Below are positions 15,389 through 25,100 of a stretch of 64,000 nucleotides of DNA, in pieces. This DNA comes from an uncultured Chlorobiaceae bacterium (lineage in GTDB: Bacteria > Bacteroidota > Chlorobiia > Chlorobiales > Chlorobiaceae). The stretch covers positions 1-64,000 of the forward strand of contig CAJEXW010000007.1 in the NCBI GenBank assembly GCA_903994525.1, given 5' to 3'. Position 1 is the stretch's first letter; every line of letters begins with the position of its first letter. The notes below the pieces were generated by a model. That model was not told the origin of the DNA. It saw only the letters and a program-made list of their open reading frames with translations, and did no database searches. The translations under genes and the position numbers were made by a program.

Positions 15389-17880
15389 GATCATATCTTA
15401 TTGCACGCATAGCGGATTGCGACTATATCTCATTTTATTGTTCTCCTTTTTTGTGGATTTCCGATCATATCTTATTGCACGCATAGCGGATTGCGACGAA
15501 AACTTTTTACTAAACCTCTGGATACATAAGGGGAAGATCATATCTTATTGCACGCATAGCGGATTGCGACTGGAGAGTGTGATTTTACCAATAATCTGCT
15601 GCTGTGCGTCCGATCATATCTTATTGCACGCATAGCGGATTGCGACACGGCAGAAGTTCATGTAGCCCCACAAATGCACGACGCCTGAAGATCATATCTT
15701 ATTGCACGCATAGCGGATTGCGACTTTAGCGGCCTGAGCCTGCTGAGAATTCGCAAAAATACGATCATATCTTATTGCACGCATAGCGGATTGCGACTCG
15801 GCAAGTTTGCCGAAATATCCCAACCCACACCCCCTGATCATATCTTATTGCACGCATAGCGGATTGCGACTTGTGAAGTCCAAGGAAAAATTCTTCCCTT
15901 TAATCTCGGATCATATCTTATTGCACGCATAGCGGATTGCGACGTTTCCTCGGACAGTTGTCCAAGGAAACCATTTGTGAATTTGATCATATCTTATTGC
16001 ACGCATAGCGGATTGCGACTTTTTTAGTGTAGGGAGTTTTATAGTTATTTTTATAGGTGGTATGATCATATCTTATTGCACGCATAGCGGATTGCGACTT
16101 GACGATGGCCACACAAATTGGCCCAATAAAACTTGCCATAAGATCATATCTTATTGCACGCATAGCGGATTGCGACATATCACTGCGAGCAGCAGTCACA
16201 TTGGTATTAACAGGATCATATCTTATTGCACGCATAGCGGATTGCGACTAAGGGCATTCAATGATACCAAAACTTTCATTTTAAGATCATATCTTATTGC
16301 ACGCATAGCGGATTGCGACTTGCAATGTTGCCATTGATTTGCCTGACATCGGTTTTGAGATCATATCTTATTGCACGCATAGCGGATTGCGACTTTGGAC
16401 CTCCGAATACTTCTTTTGAAAAAAAATCATTGATCATATCTTATTGCACGCATAGCGGATTGCGACTTGCCAATTGCTTGAAAAAGCTTACGGGAAGGTC
16501 TTTGATCATATCTTATTGCACGCATAGCGGATTGCGACCTATCTTCTCCGTCATATGTAGCCTCATTAACGGAAAGATCATATCTTATTGCACGCATAGC
16601 GGATTGCGACTTAAAGCCTCCGTCGCGCTGGTTGCTTACAAGAGCGAACGGGGATCATATCTTATTGCACGCATAGCGGATTGCGACTTTTTTTTTTCCC
16701 CCGCTTGCTGCTGCTGCCGAAGTGGCGTCAGAAGATCATATCTTATTGCACGCATAGCGGATTGCGACCTTTCTTATTTATATGGCCATAGTAGCACCAT
16801 TGGTAAGGATCATATCTTATTGCACGCATAGCGGATTGCGACTGAACCCATTCATAACCGGACCAGTCAACCGGCTCGCTACGATCATATCTTATTGCAC
16901 GCATAGCGGATTGCGACTTGCTTAATTTCCATTTTCCCCTACCTTTTCGCTTTTAATTGGATCATATCTTATTGCACGCATAGCGGATTGCGACAATGCG
17001 GGCATCCGCGATCTTCTCATCCAAACCCTTGATCATATCTTATTGCACGCATAGCGGATTGCGACTTGACCTTTTCGTCGCCCTCCGGACGACGAAAAGA
17101 AAGATCATATCTTATTGCACGCATAGCGGATTGCGACTTATTGTCGTTTGATGGTATTTTTTCTGAATCCGATTTGATAGGGATCATATCTTATTGCACG
17201 CATAGCGGATTGCGACGCTTTGAATGTTGCCATCCCGACCATTCCTAGGTCCTGGGATCATATCTTATTGCACGCATAGCGGATTGCGACGCAGTAAACC
17301 ACCCCATATCCTTGAAAATTTTTCATTTGATCATATCTTATTGCACGCATAGCGGATTGCGACTATGCTTCGCGACATCCGCAAGCCGGGCATTTGTACC
17401 CAGATCATATCTTATTGCACGCATAGCGGATTGCGACCCTAAATACTCATCCCCAACCTCCCTCCAGTTTGGACTCTGATCATATCTTATTGCACGCATA
17501 GCGGATTGCGACTTCAACAACGACTTTTCCGAGTTTGATATTTTTTTTGATCATATCTTATTGCACGCATAGCGGATTGCGACCTTGGAATAGTCCTATT
17601 TTTAAGCATGCCGCAACTACTAAGATCATATCTTATTGCACGCATAGCGGATTGCGACATAGGAAGCATCTTCCATGCCTTCCTGCAACCTCACAATAGA
17701 TCATATCTTATTGCACGCATAGCGGATTGCGACTTAAAACCGAAATAAGATTGCCAGTGCTGGTTCTATATGATCATATCTTATTGCACGCATAGCGGAT
17801 TGCGACAGCCAGGAAAAAAACTCCCCGCGACAAATGAAATTTTCAGATCATATCTTATTGCATGCATAGCGGATTGCCCT
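15389..17880 (+). CRISPR. CRISPR array, 34 repeats and 33 spacers
   Basis: The repeat is 35 bases, beginning GATCATATCTTA and ending GGATTGCGAC. I counted 33 apparently identical copies, the first at 15389 and the last at 17772, plus a degenerate terminal copy at 17846-17880, which differs by one internal base and has its last bases (GCGAC) replaced by GCCCT. Spacers are 36 to 46 bases. Leader on the left and decayed repeat on the right fix transcription as rightward, so the crRNA 5' tag would be ATTGCGAC, a variant of the common ATTGAAAC-like tag of Cas6-processed type III repeats. The broad spacer-length spread is usual for type III. No sign of array decay is seen apart from the last repeat. 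Confidence 0.98.
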
Positions 17881-17922
17881 CCGCAATTACAAAAAGCTTT
17901 TTAAATCTCAAAAACTAAAATT

Positions 17923-18495
17923 ATGAATGATCTTTTTTCGACAAATAATCTTCTCACTTTTTTTACTGTTACGGCAGGTGTCGTTTCTTTTATTGAGCTA
18001 TTGGAATATTTAGTAACAAAAAATATTCCATGGCTTATTCGATTATTACAAAAATTCTGGAAAAAAGTGATTCGCCGTTTCAGAAAGCAGGTACCTGATG
18101 GCACTAAATATCTTATATTGAACTTTTCAGGCCACCCGGTTTTATCAGGTCAAATCACCACAATCAGCAAAATATTGGACTGGCCATTATCGCAGGTGAT
18201 TGATGTGCAGGTGGGAACTATAGCAGAGGATAAAAAATTTGTTGACAATATTCTTAAGGTTATTGAAAAAATTGACTTATCTGCAGAGCAATGGCAAACT
18301 GCGAATATTGTTGTTATTTCGGCAGGATATTCAGCAATTTGGTCAGTGTTGTTAGCAGGCATTCATGGTCGTATTGGTTACTTTCCCGATGTAGTTCATT
18401 TACGACCTGGCACTATTGGCTCAAAAGAGAAATTTGAGGTAGCCGAAATTCTGAATCTTAGAGAGATACGCCACTCTTCAAGAGATAAACGATAG
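17923..18495 (+). CDS. Membrane-anchored Csx15-like CRISPR accessory protein
   Basis: Residues from about 65 to 190 resemble Csx15, a small protein found in type III loci and linked to cyclic-oligoadenylate control: YLILNFSGHPVLSGQI, then VISAGYSAIWSVLLAGIHGR, GYFPDVVHLRP and the ending VAEILNLREIRHSSRDKR. The first 50 residues are an added hydrophobic helix (LLTFFTVTAGVVSFIELLEYL) plus a strongly basic stretch (KFWKKVIRRFRK), predicting a membrane anchor with the Csx15 domain in the cytoplasm. It is the first gene after the array, on the same strand, and is followed after five bases by a small membrane protein. Family assignment rests on remembered motif patterns. Confidence 0.65.
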   Translation: MNDLFSTNNLLTFFTVTAGVVSFIELLEYLVTKNIPWLIRLLQKFWKKVIRRFRKQVPDGTKYLILNFSGHPVLSGQITTISKILDWPLSQVIDVQVGTIAEDKKFVDNILKVIEKIDLSAEQWQTANIVVISAGYSAIWSVLLAGIHGRIGYFPDVVHLRPGTIGSKEKFEVAEILNLREIRHSSRDKR

Positions 18496-18500
18496 CTGAT

Positions 18501-18911
18501 ATGGATGAGAATCTTTCGATAGTACATAACCAACTTCGCCTGCTACTCCTTATATTTGCGGCAATTGCCATAATTGTTGGATTTCGGAAATTTGGTATGA
18601 AACTCTTTCAGACAACTCTGCTTATGGCCCTGTTATCACCATTTTTGATTGCATTTGTTCAAGAGCTGCCGTTATGGGTTGTTATTCCGGGATTGCTCAT
18701 CGTCATATCGATGAGCTTCAAAAAAATTGTGGGGAAGGAAGCGTGGGGAGTACTCTTTGGAGGGATACTGTACGATATACTGTGGAAGTTGCCGTTACGT
18801 CTCCTCTGCGCTGCAGGCAGAGGAGCGAAGAGATTGTTCAGGCAGATATTTCACAAGAACCCTCTTCTCTTATTTGCCTGCCTGCTGAGCAAGGAGTTCA
18901 TTCAATTTTGA
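18501..18911 (+). CDS. Small polytopic membrane protein
   Basis: A 136-residue protein with three probable membrane helices: LRLLLLIFAAIAIIVGF (13-29), a second around LFQTTLLMALLSPFLIAF (35-52) and a third around LWVVIPGLLIVISMSF (58-73). The C-terminal half is amphipathic and basic (GRGAKRLFRQIF). It starts five bases after the Csx15-like gene and is probably co-transcribed with it. Its 3' end overlaps the convergent lipoprotein gene by 42 bases. I do not recognise a family; its place suggests a membrane partner of the Csx15-like protein. Confidence 0.55.
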   Translation: MDENLSIVHNQLRLLLLIFAAIAIIVGFRKFGMKLFQTTLLMALLSPFLIAFVQELPLWVVIPGLLIVISMSFKKIVGKEAWGVLFGGILYDILWKLPLRLLCAAGRGAKRLFRQIFHKNPLLLFACLLSKEFIQF

Positions 18912-19670
18912 GAGTGATGCTGAATTGTAGTCGTAAAGTTTTATTTTATTCTTTTCAAAATATTTAGTCCAGAAGGATTGCACCAGTTTAAAGTGTGCTG
19001 GCGTAGCCTCAACCTGCTCAGCAGTCAAAACCAGGGCTGTTGTGTTTGGCATTTCGTAATTCGGCACACTCTGTAAAATCTTATCAATGGTTGCATTGTT
19101 AAAATTTTTATTCTGAGGCTCCATGTTCAGAGCGCTACTCCAATTCATCATATCACTGAATAGAATAATATAGTTACCTCCAGCAGAACGTAATTTTCCT
19201 TTGACGACACCCAAAGCGCCAAAAATATCAGTTTCATGGCTTGAGGAATTTCTGCTATCAATAGCCTTCTGAAAATTTTGCACAAATTCATTTGATACAG
19301 ACATCTTATATTGATTCAATTTCTCCGTCGTAAGTTTATCCACTTCAATTGGACTTGCTATTTCAGGCTCAAAATCGTTCAAAGAGAAATCATTAAAAAG
19401 AATATCTGTAGAGTTTGTTATTGATGCTTGATCAAGTGGGATAACAGTTATTTTATCATAACGACCAAGCTTTGGGATAACAGTATCCTTAATGACATTC
19501 ATATAAAAATGAAGCCGCTGTTGAGTATTTTTGCTGTCAGAGAAGTCGACAATACAAATAATATTTTTTCCTTTTGGCGCATCTTTTTTTCCAAGTAATG
19601 CACATGAAGAGAGTAATGCCAAAAGTACCACAACGATAAGCAACCCTTTTTTTCTGTATAACCTGCTCAT
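18870..19670 (-). CDS. Lipoprotein with VWA-like metal-binding motif
   Basis: The 266-residue product starts with a lipoprotein signal: basic RLYRKKG, hydrophobic core, lipobox LSSC with Cys23. The mature part opens with IICIVDFSDSKN, where D42-x-S-x-S46 is a MIDAS-type motif of von Willebrand A domains; HETDIFGALG (supplying the Thr) and YIILFSDMMNW (later Asp) follow at VWA-like spacing. The protein would sit on the outer face of the inner membrane or in the outer membrane. It is encoded just after the large membrane protein (gap 11 bases), suggesting a pair. Its location between Csx15- and Csx3-type genes suggests a link to type III defence, which is not established. Confidence 0.7.
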   Translation of the reverse strand: MSRLYRKKGLLIVVVLLALLSSCALLGKKDAPKGKNIICIVDFSDSKNTQQRLHFYMNVIKDTVIPKLGRYDKITVIPLDQASITNSTDILFNDFSLNDFEPEIASPIEVDKLTTEKLNQYKMSVSNEFVQNFQKAIDSRNSSSHETDIFGALGVVKGKLRSAGGNYIILFSDMMNWSSALNMEPQNKNFNNATIDKILQSVPNYEMPNTTALVLTAEQVEATPAHFKLVQSFWTKYFEKNKIKLYDYNSASLSKLNELLAQQAGK

Positions 19671-19681
19671 AATCTTAACAT

Positions 19682-20827
19682 TTAATTATTTTTAGTTATA
19701 TCTTCCTCGGTAATTTCAGCTTCATTACCTAAGCAGTCAGCGGTATTTAACCGTTCAAATTCATCAACTCCATCCACCTCAGTCTTCAGAGTTTTCAGAG
19801 CTTCAGTAATAAATGGATCAGAGTTAATGCCATACCTGAAAAGTTCAAAACGGTTTATTGCAACTGGCAAATATTGTTGATACAGTTTATCATCAATATC
19901 TTGCATATTGATCTCTCCAGATAAAATCTTTTCTTGTAAATCGGCATACAAGCCTTCCTGATTTTGATCAACTTCTCGCTCGAACACTCTTTGTAAATCC
20001 TTCAAAACACTCCAATATTGCTCAATCAAAACATCTTTTTTCTCTTTACTATTTTTATACATTTCTCTTAAATGGGTATTATATTTTTTTCGTTCGTTCT
20101 GTTGTTTTACCCAATTTTCATAAACCTTAATTTTTACGCCCTTTTCGGCAATCTCTTTTTCCAGCTTCGCCATAACAAATGCCACCAAAAAAGTGATCAT
20201 GACCGAAAAGACAAGCAACGGAAAATGGAGTTTTGCCATTAATGGGCTTGTTGATGCTGTTCCCCCCTCTATCCAAGTAGCCCTGATATAGCCTGTATAA
20301 AAATTTGTAATTAAGAAAATAATAAAAATAATAATCGAAAATATTAACTTTGTGTAAAATGGTTTTAATTTAGTTTTGTCATGTTTTTCTTTTTCGATCA
20401 AATGCTTTGCTTCAAAGAACTCAAAAAAACCTTTAAAAGCAAAATGCAATGCCACCACAAAAATAAGAGCAAAAGCTAAACCAATAAGCATATTAAGCCC
20501 TTCCCAGTCTTTTAATGTCTGCTTTGAAAGCAATAGATTAGCCATCATCGAGTATATAGCGCTTTCAAAAAAAACCATCGCACCGAGAACGATCCCATAC
20601 AATCTCTGGTGTTGTTTAAAATCTTCAACTTCATTCTGTGTAAATATTGGCTGCTTCACTGGCACAGAGCGTCCCAATATATCAACATAGTAATCGTGCA
20701 TTTTTTGTTTAGCCGCTTTTAAACTTAACCGTGTCTTGATATTCGGCAATTTTGATGTAAGTTCAACCAACTCTTTCTTTATGGATTCTCTGCACTCACT
20801 CTGATAGCTTTGTGTAAAGTTATCCAT
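19682..20827 (-). CDS. Four-helix membrane protein with coiled-coil domain
   Basis: A 381-residue protein, counted from ATG 20827. An N-terminal helical region is followed by four membrane segments: LYGIVLGAMVFFESAIYSMM, LIGLAFALIFVVALHFAF, LIFSIIIFIIFLITNFYTGY and LLVFSVMITFLVAFVMAKL. A charged, mostly helical cytoplasmic region (KVYENWVKQQNERKKYN onward) continues to an acidic tail. An upstream in-frame ATG at 20884 adds 19 less protein-like residues. It is transcribed divergently from the Csx3 fusion gene and precedes the VWA lipoprotein. I do not recognise a family. With the lipoprotein it could form an envelope complex, possibly a membrane effector of the CRISPR system; this is inference. 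Confidence 0.65.
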   Translation of the reverse strand: MDNFTQSYQSECRESIKKELVELTSKLPNIKTRLSLKAAKQKMHDYYVDILGRSVPVKQPIFTQNEVEDFKQHQRLYGIVLGAMVFFESAIYSMMANLLLSKQTLKDWEGLNMLIGLAFALIFVVALHFAFKGFFEFFEAKHLIEKEKHDKTKLKPFYTKLIFSIIIFIIFLITNFYTGYIRATWIEGGTASTSPLMAKLHFPLLVFSVMITFLVAFVMAKLEKEIAEKGVKIKVYENWVKQQNERKKYNTHLREMYKNSKEKKDVLIEQYWSVLKDLQRVFEREVDQNQEGLYADLQEKILSGEINMQDIDDKLYQQYLPVAINRFELFRYGINSDPFITEALKTLKTEVDGVDEFERLNTADCLGNEAEITEEDITKNN

Positions 20828-21093
20828 GATAAACCCGAGCTTGTTGTATCTGGCTTTATAGAAAAATGATGTTATAAACCACATTTTTTCTGAGTTTTAC
20901 CTATATTAATCAGACACACCCTGAGGGTTTCGGTGCATGTTAACCAAATATGCCCTAATTTACACAATAGTTATCATCCCAAAAATACATTTCAATATTT
21001 TTCCAGTTCTAAAAACGTTAACTACGTTAAATATTCTTGTATATTTGCTTTGCTTCGGCGGACTTCACCTTTTGAGTTAAAAATAGTCTGACC

Positions 21094-21999
21094 ATGAAAA
21101 TTATTCTCGGTGGCCCCCCTCATTCGGGGAAATCGTGCCTTCGCTATGGCCTGAAGGAGGCCATCAAAAGCATACCCGCCTCTTGCTATCCTTATGTGAT
21201 TACTGCATGCCCTGATGGAGAGGGCTGCTGGTTTCAGGAAGCGTACAGCAATGATCATGAGCTTGCCCAACAGCTCAAACTCCCCTACAAAAGTAAATTT
21301 TCTTCTGAAAAAGTAGAGATGTGGGCGGACTGGGTTAACCAATCCTCAGAGCCACTTATTATTATTGATATTGGAGGAATACCAGAATCATCCAATGAAC
21401 AGATCTGCAAAAATGCAACCCACGCTGTTCTCGTTGCGGGAGACCTTGAAGCCTTACATCCTTGGCGTGCATTTTGTGCGAAGTTGAATCTTCAGATTAT
21501 TGCTGAAATTCATAGTGATCTACATGGCACCACAGATAAACCACTATCCATCTCTGATACAGACAATGTTTATCGAGGATCAGTGCATCATCTCGAACGT
21601 GGCGATGTCACCATAAAAACTCGTCCAACGGTTATTGAGCTGGCTCAGCTTGTTGTTCAAATGGAAAACCATCCAAAATACTCTATAATGGGGACTTACA
21701 ATATTACTGTTGAGCCGGATAATATCCTTCGCCTAAAATTTGGCGAGACTTCAGCACAAAATGATATGCTTGTAAAAGAGGCGGTACAAATCATCACGAC
21801 ATTGATCAATGATGGGAAGGTTACAGGAGGCGAACTCATAAAACTGAATGGCCCCGCGACTATACCCGTCGCTTTTGCCTTGGCCCACAAGCTCAATCAC
21901 CTCTATCAGGCGGTTGCTGTTTACGATCCAAAATTATCAAAGTATGTGGTGGCGGTTGCCCATGGAGGAAGATACAGACTTGGCGACCTGATTGACTGA
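21094..21999 (+). CDS. P-loop NTPase-Csx3 fusion, candidate ring nuclease
   Basis: The C-terminal 100 residues are Csx3: NILRLKFGETSAQNDMLVKE, then GELIKLNGPATIPVAFALAH, and AVAVYDPKLSKYVVAVAHGG followed by RYRLGDLID. Csx3 (Crn3) family members degrade cyclic tetra-adenylate and so switch type III signalling off. The N-terminal 200 residues carry a Walker A motif, GPPHSGKS (residues 7-14), and a Walker B-like LIIIDIGG. Csx3 joined to an ATPase domain is a known arrangement; the order here is ATPase first. The gene is divergent from the membrane-protein gene and ends about 150 bases before hsdR. No obvious ribosome binding site precedes the ATG. It probably resets the CARF nuclease pathway. 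Confidence 0.82.
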   Translation: MKIILGGPPHSGKSCLRYGLKEAIKSIPASCYPYVITACPDGEGCWFQEAYSNDHELAQQLKLPYKSKFSSEKVEMWADWVNQSSEPLIIIDIGGIPESSNEQICKNATHAVLVAGDLEALHPWRAFCAKLNLQIIAEIHSDLHGTTDKPLSISDTDNVYRGSVHHLERGDVTIKTRPTVIELAQLVVQMENHPKYSIMGTYNITVEPDNILRLKFGETSAQNDMLVKEAVQIITTLINDGKVTGGELIKLNGPATIPVAFALAHKLNHLYQAVAVYDPKLSKYVVAVAHGGRYRLGDLID

Positions 22000-22042
22000 A
22001 AAGCAAAAGAGATACAATGCTGTACAGTACAATATTCAAAAA

Positions 22043-22063
22043 TATGTCGAGCAGATCGACATA
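22043..22063. terminator. Hairpin between csx3 fusion and hsdR
   Basis: A perfect inverted repeat, TATGTCGA and TCGACATA separated by five bases, lies between the convergent 3' ends of the csx3-fusion and hsdR genes. The position suits a transcription terminator, but no run of T follows on either strand, so a terminator role is uncertain. Confidence 0.35.
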
Positions 22064-22153
22064 ATCACCCTTTGAGTGCCTCAAACAGCGGCAAAATTCA
22101 TAGACACCCTTTCGCCCCCCCCAACCACTTTGCTTGTCACATATCAGGCACAC

Positions 22154-25100
22154 TCACGCCGCCACATACACACTGCGTCCCGAACCATAATAGGCATCAT
22201 AGACATGCTGGAACACCGCAGTTGATTTCTGCCTGAACAGCTCCGGCGTGTATGCTCTTGGCAGGTGGTCATCCAGCAGCTTGTCAATGGCCACCCTCAC
22301 CGCTGCACGCGCCTGTTGCCGTTTCCGCCAGTCAAGCACCAGTTTGTTGCTCTTGAGTGTCACCAGCAACTCCCTGGCGACAGCTTTCACCTTCTCCCGG
22401 TCAGCATCGCTCATCTCAATCGGTGGTTTCATCAACAGGTCAAAAAGTGCAAGCTCTTCTTCGGTTAACTGTTCACTCACCCCTCGTCTCTCTTCTTCAT
22501 TCAGGCTCTGGGCAAAAGTGACCAGTTGCCGGAAAAACTCTTCGGGATTGAGGCTTCCGGCATTGTAGGCAGCAATCATTTGCTGGAACCGTTCGAGATA
22601 ATCCATACGTGTCCGATTGAGTCGTACCATTGCCATCAGCTTTTGTCCTACACTTCCCTTGAGCTTTTCGTTGAGCGTTCGCTTTCGACTGGTTTTGAAC
22701 TTTTCAGCCAGCTTGTCAAAATCAATGGTGCTGAGGTCAATCAGGTGGTCGTCGTTGTCGGTGTCGCCCACCTCCCGGATAACATAACCTTCTGTTGCAA
22801 TCGACTGGTCGAGAAGAACTTCCACCTGCGCCATCACCTCGGTAATATCGGCAGAGGGAACCAGTGCCCGGATTTTATCGGCAATGACCTTGATGGGCGA
22901 TACTTCAGCGGCAAACTCATGCGCCCGCAGATCGGGCAAGACGGCCTTGAAAAGCCGCTGGACGGTGTTGGCCAGGTCAAGATAACGTCGTTTGACCTCT
23001 TCGGAGATAATCAGCGCCTCGACGGCATTGTCAAGCAGTTCGACACGCGCAAACCCTTCAGCATTCTGGATAGAGGCAAGATTCACGCCCTGTTGTGTGC
23101 ACAAGCTCCGGGTCTCTTCCAAAGCTTGCTGCAATGCAACCACCAAGGCGGATTTGTCTTCAACCGGCTTCTTGCCGCCCTTGCCCACACCATAAATGGC
23201 AAGCGCTCTCTCCAGATTACGGAACACTCCGGCGTAGTCCACAATCAGGCCACTCACCTTGTCGAGAAAAACCCTGTTGGCACGGGCAATGGTTTGCATC
23301 AAGGTGTGGTTGCGCATCGGCTTGTCGAGGTAGAGGGTCGAACAGCTCGGAACATCAAAGCCGGTCATCCACATGGCGCAGACAAAAACCAGACGGAACG
23401 GGTCATCCGGATCCTTGAATTTCTTTTCAAGATCCTCCTCCACCATTCGTTTACGGTGCGGTCGAATGTCGAGCCCCTTCTCGTTCATATCGGCAATCTC
23501 ATTCTGCCCCTGAGAGACCACCACCGCCATATCGGTCTCTTTCATCCGGGCAACGCGATCTTTGATGTCTCGACGCTCTGCATCGGTACCCCGCATCAGT
23601 TCAGCCTGCAATGAAGCAATCTTCGCCGCCCAATGCTTCTTGACCTTGTCATACATCTTGATGGCTGTCGCCTTGTCGATGCAGATCATCATGCCCTTGC
23701 CCTGAAAGCCGCGCCCGGTGAAATGTTCCACAAGATCTTTTGCTACCCTCTCCAACCGGTCGTCACGGGTAATCAGATGGTACTCGCGGGCAAACTCCCG
23801 CTCAAGCTTCTTTTCCTGCGCTTCGTCAAGCTCTGCGGCTTCGAGCAGGCGCTCCATATCGTCGTTGAGCTTCTCATTGACCAGTTGCAGCTCTGGGATA
23901 CGGTTTTCGTAGTAGAGAGGAACGGTTGCGCCATCGGCCACCGACTGCTGAAAGTCATAAACGCTGATGTACTCGCCAAAAACCTGCCGGGTCTTCTCCT
24001 CCCCGATTATCAGCGGTGTTCCGGTAAAGGCCAGAAAAGAGGCGTTCGGGAGAGCGGCACGCATGTTCATTGCCAGCGTATCGTACTGGCTGCGGTGTGC
24101 TTCGTCGGTAATGACAATGATGTCCCGACGGTCGGAGAGCATGGGGTGCGCCTCTCCATTTTCGGTGCGGAACTTGTGAATCAAGGTGAACACGTAGCGG
24201 TGATCCTCCGTCAGCAATTGCCGCAGATGCCTGCTGCTCTCCGCCTGGGCGCCATTTTCAGTGACCACACCGGCAGCGGTAAAGTGCTTGTAAATCTGGC
24301 CGTCCAGCTCCTGCCGATCAGTAACAACAACAAACGTCCAGTTCCCCGGCACCTTGCGCAGTACCTTCTGGGCAAAGAACATCATCGAGATACTTTTGCC
24401 ACTCCCTTGCGTGTGCCAGAAGACTCCCAGCTTCCCCTCCCGCTGGCGAATATCGGCAAGAGCTTCCAGCGCGTTATTGACACCGAGGTACTGGTGATTC
24501 TTGGCCGTCAGCTTGATCAATCCGCCGGTGACCTCCTGAAAGAGGGTGAAGTTTTCAACCAGGTCAAGAAACCGTGCAGGGTCACAGACTCCCCGCAGCA
24601 TGGTCTCCAGCGATACCTGCCCGGCCTCACTTTCGCTGCCAATCTTTTTCCAGTCAGCAAAGTGCTCCCACCCGGCAGACAAGGTTCCAAGGCGGCTCTG
24701 GCTGCCATTGGAGAGGATGATGAACGCGTTTGCCCAGAAAAGCTGCGGTACGGTATCCTTGTAGTCGCGCAGATTATCCTTCCAGGCCGTTTCAAGCCGT
24801 CGATGGGTAGCTTTCAGTTCGATGAAGAGCAAGGGCAACCCATTGACGAACCCAACCAGATCTGCACGTCTTGTGTGCATTTCACCCGTTACCCAGAACT
24901 GCGAACAGAGCAGAAAGTCATTATTGGTCGCCGTCTCCCAATCGACCACCCGAACCACTTCCACCGTGTCGCCATCTCCATGGGGATCGACTACCGAAAC
25001 CCGGACACCATTTTTGAGGAGAAGGTAGATTTCGCGATTGGCGGCAACCGGAGCCATGCGTGAGCGGTCGCGGGTCAACTCCTCAATGGCTTGATGGATC

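Noticed and set aside
17217..17255. Shared 11-base segment AATGTTGCCAT between spacers 13 and 25
   Set aside because: Eleven bases among 33 spacers can match by chance and the flanks differ; it is not evidence of one common target without a protospacer search.
15312..17520. Open frames through the CRISPR array with repeated SQSAMRAIRYD or IISYCTHSGLR units
   Set aside because: They are translations of the 35-base repeat and change frame with spacer length; no gene is present.
22526..25063. Long plus-strand open frames (362 and 476 codons) opposite hsdR
   Set aside because: They lie antisense to the well-supported hsdR gene and their products are His/Leu-rich with no recognisable motif; they are shadows of its codon bias.
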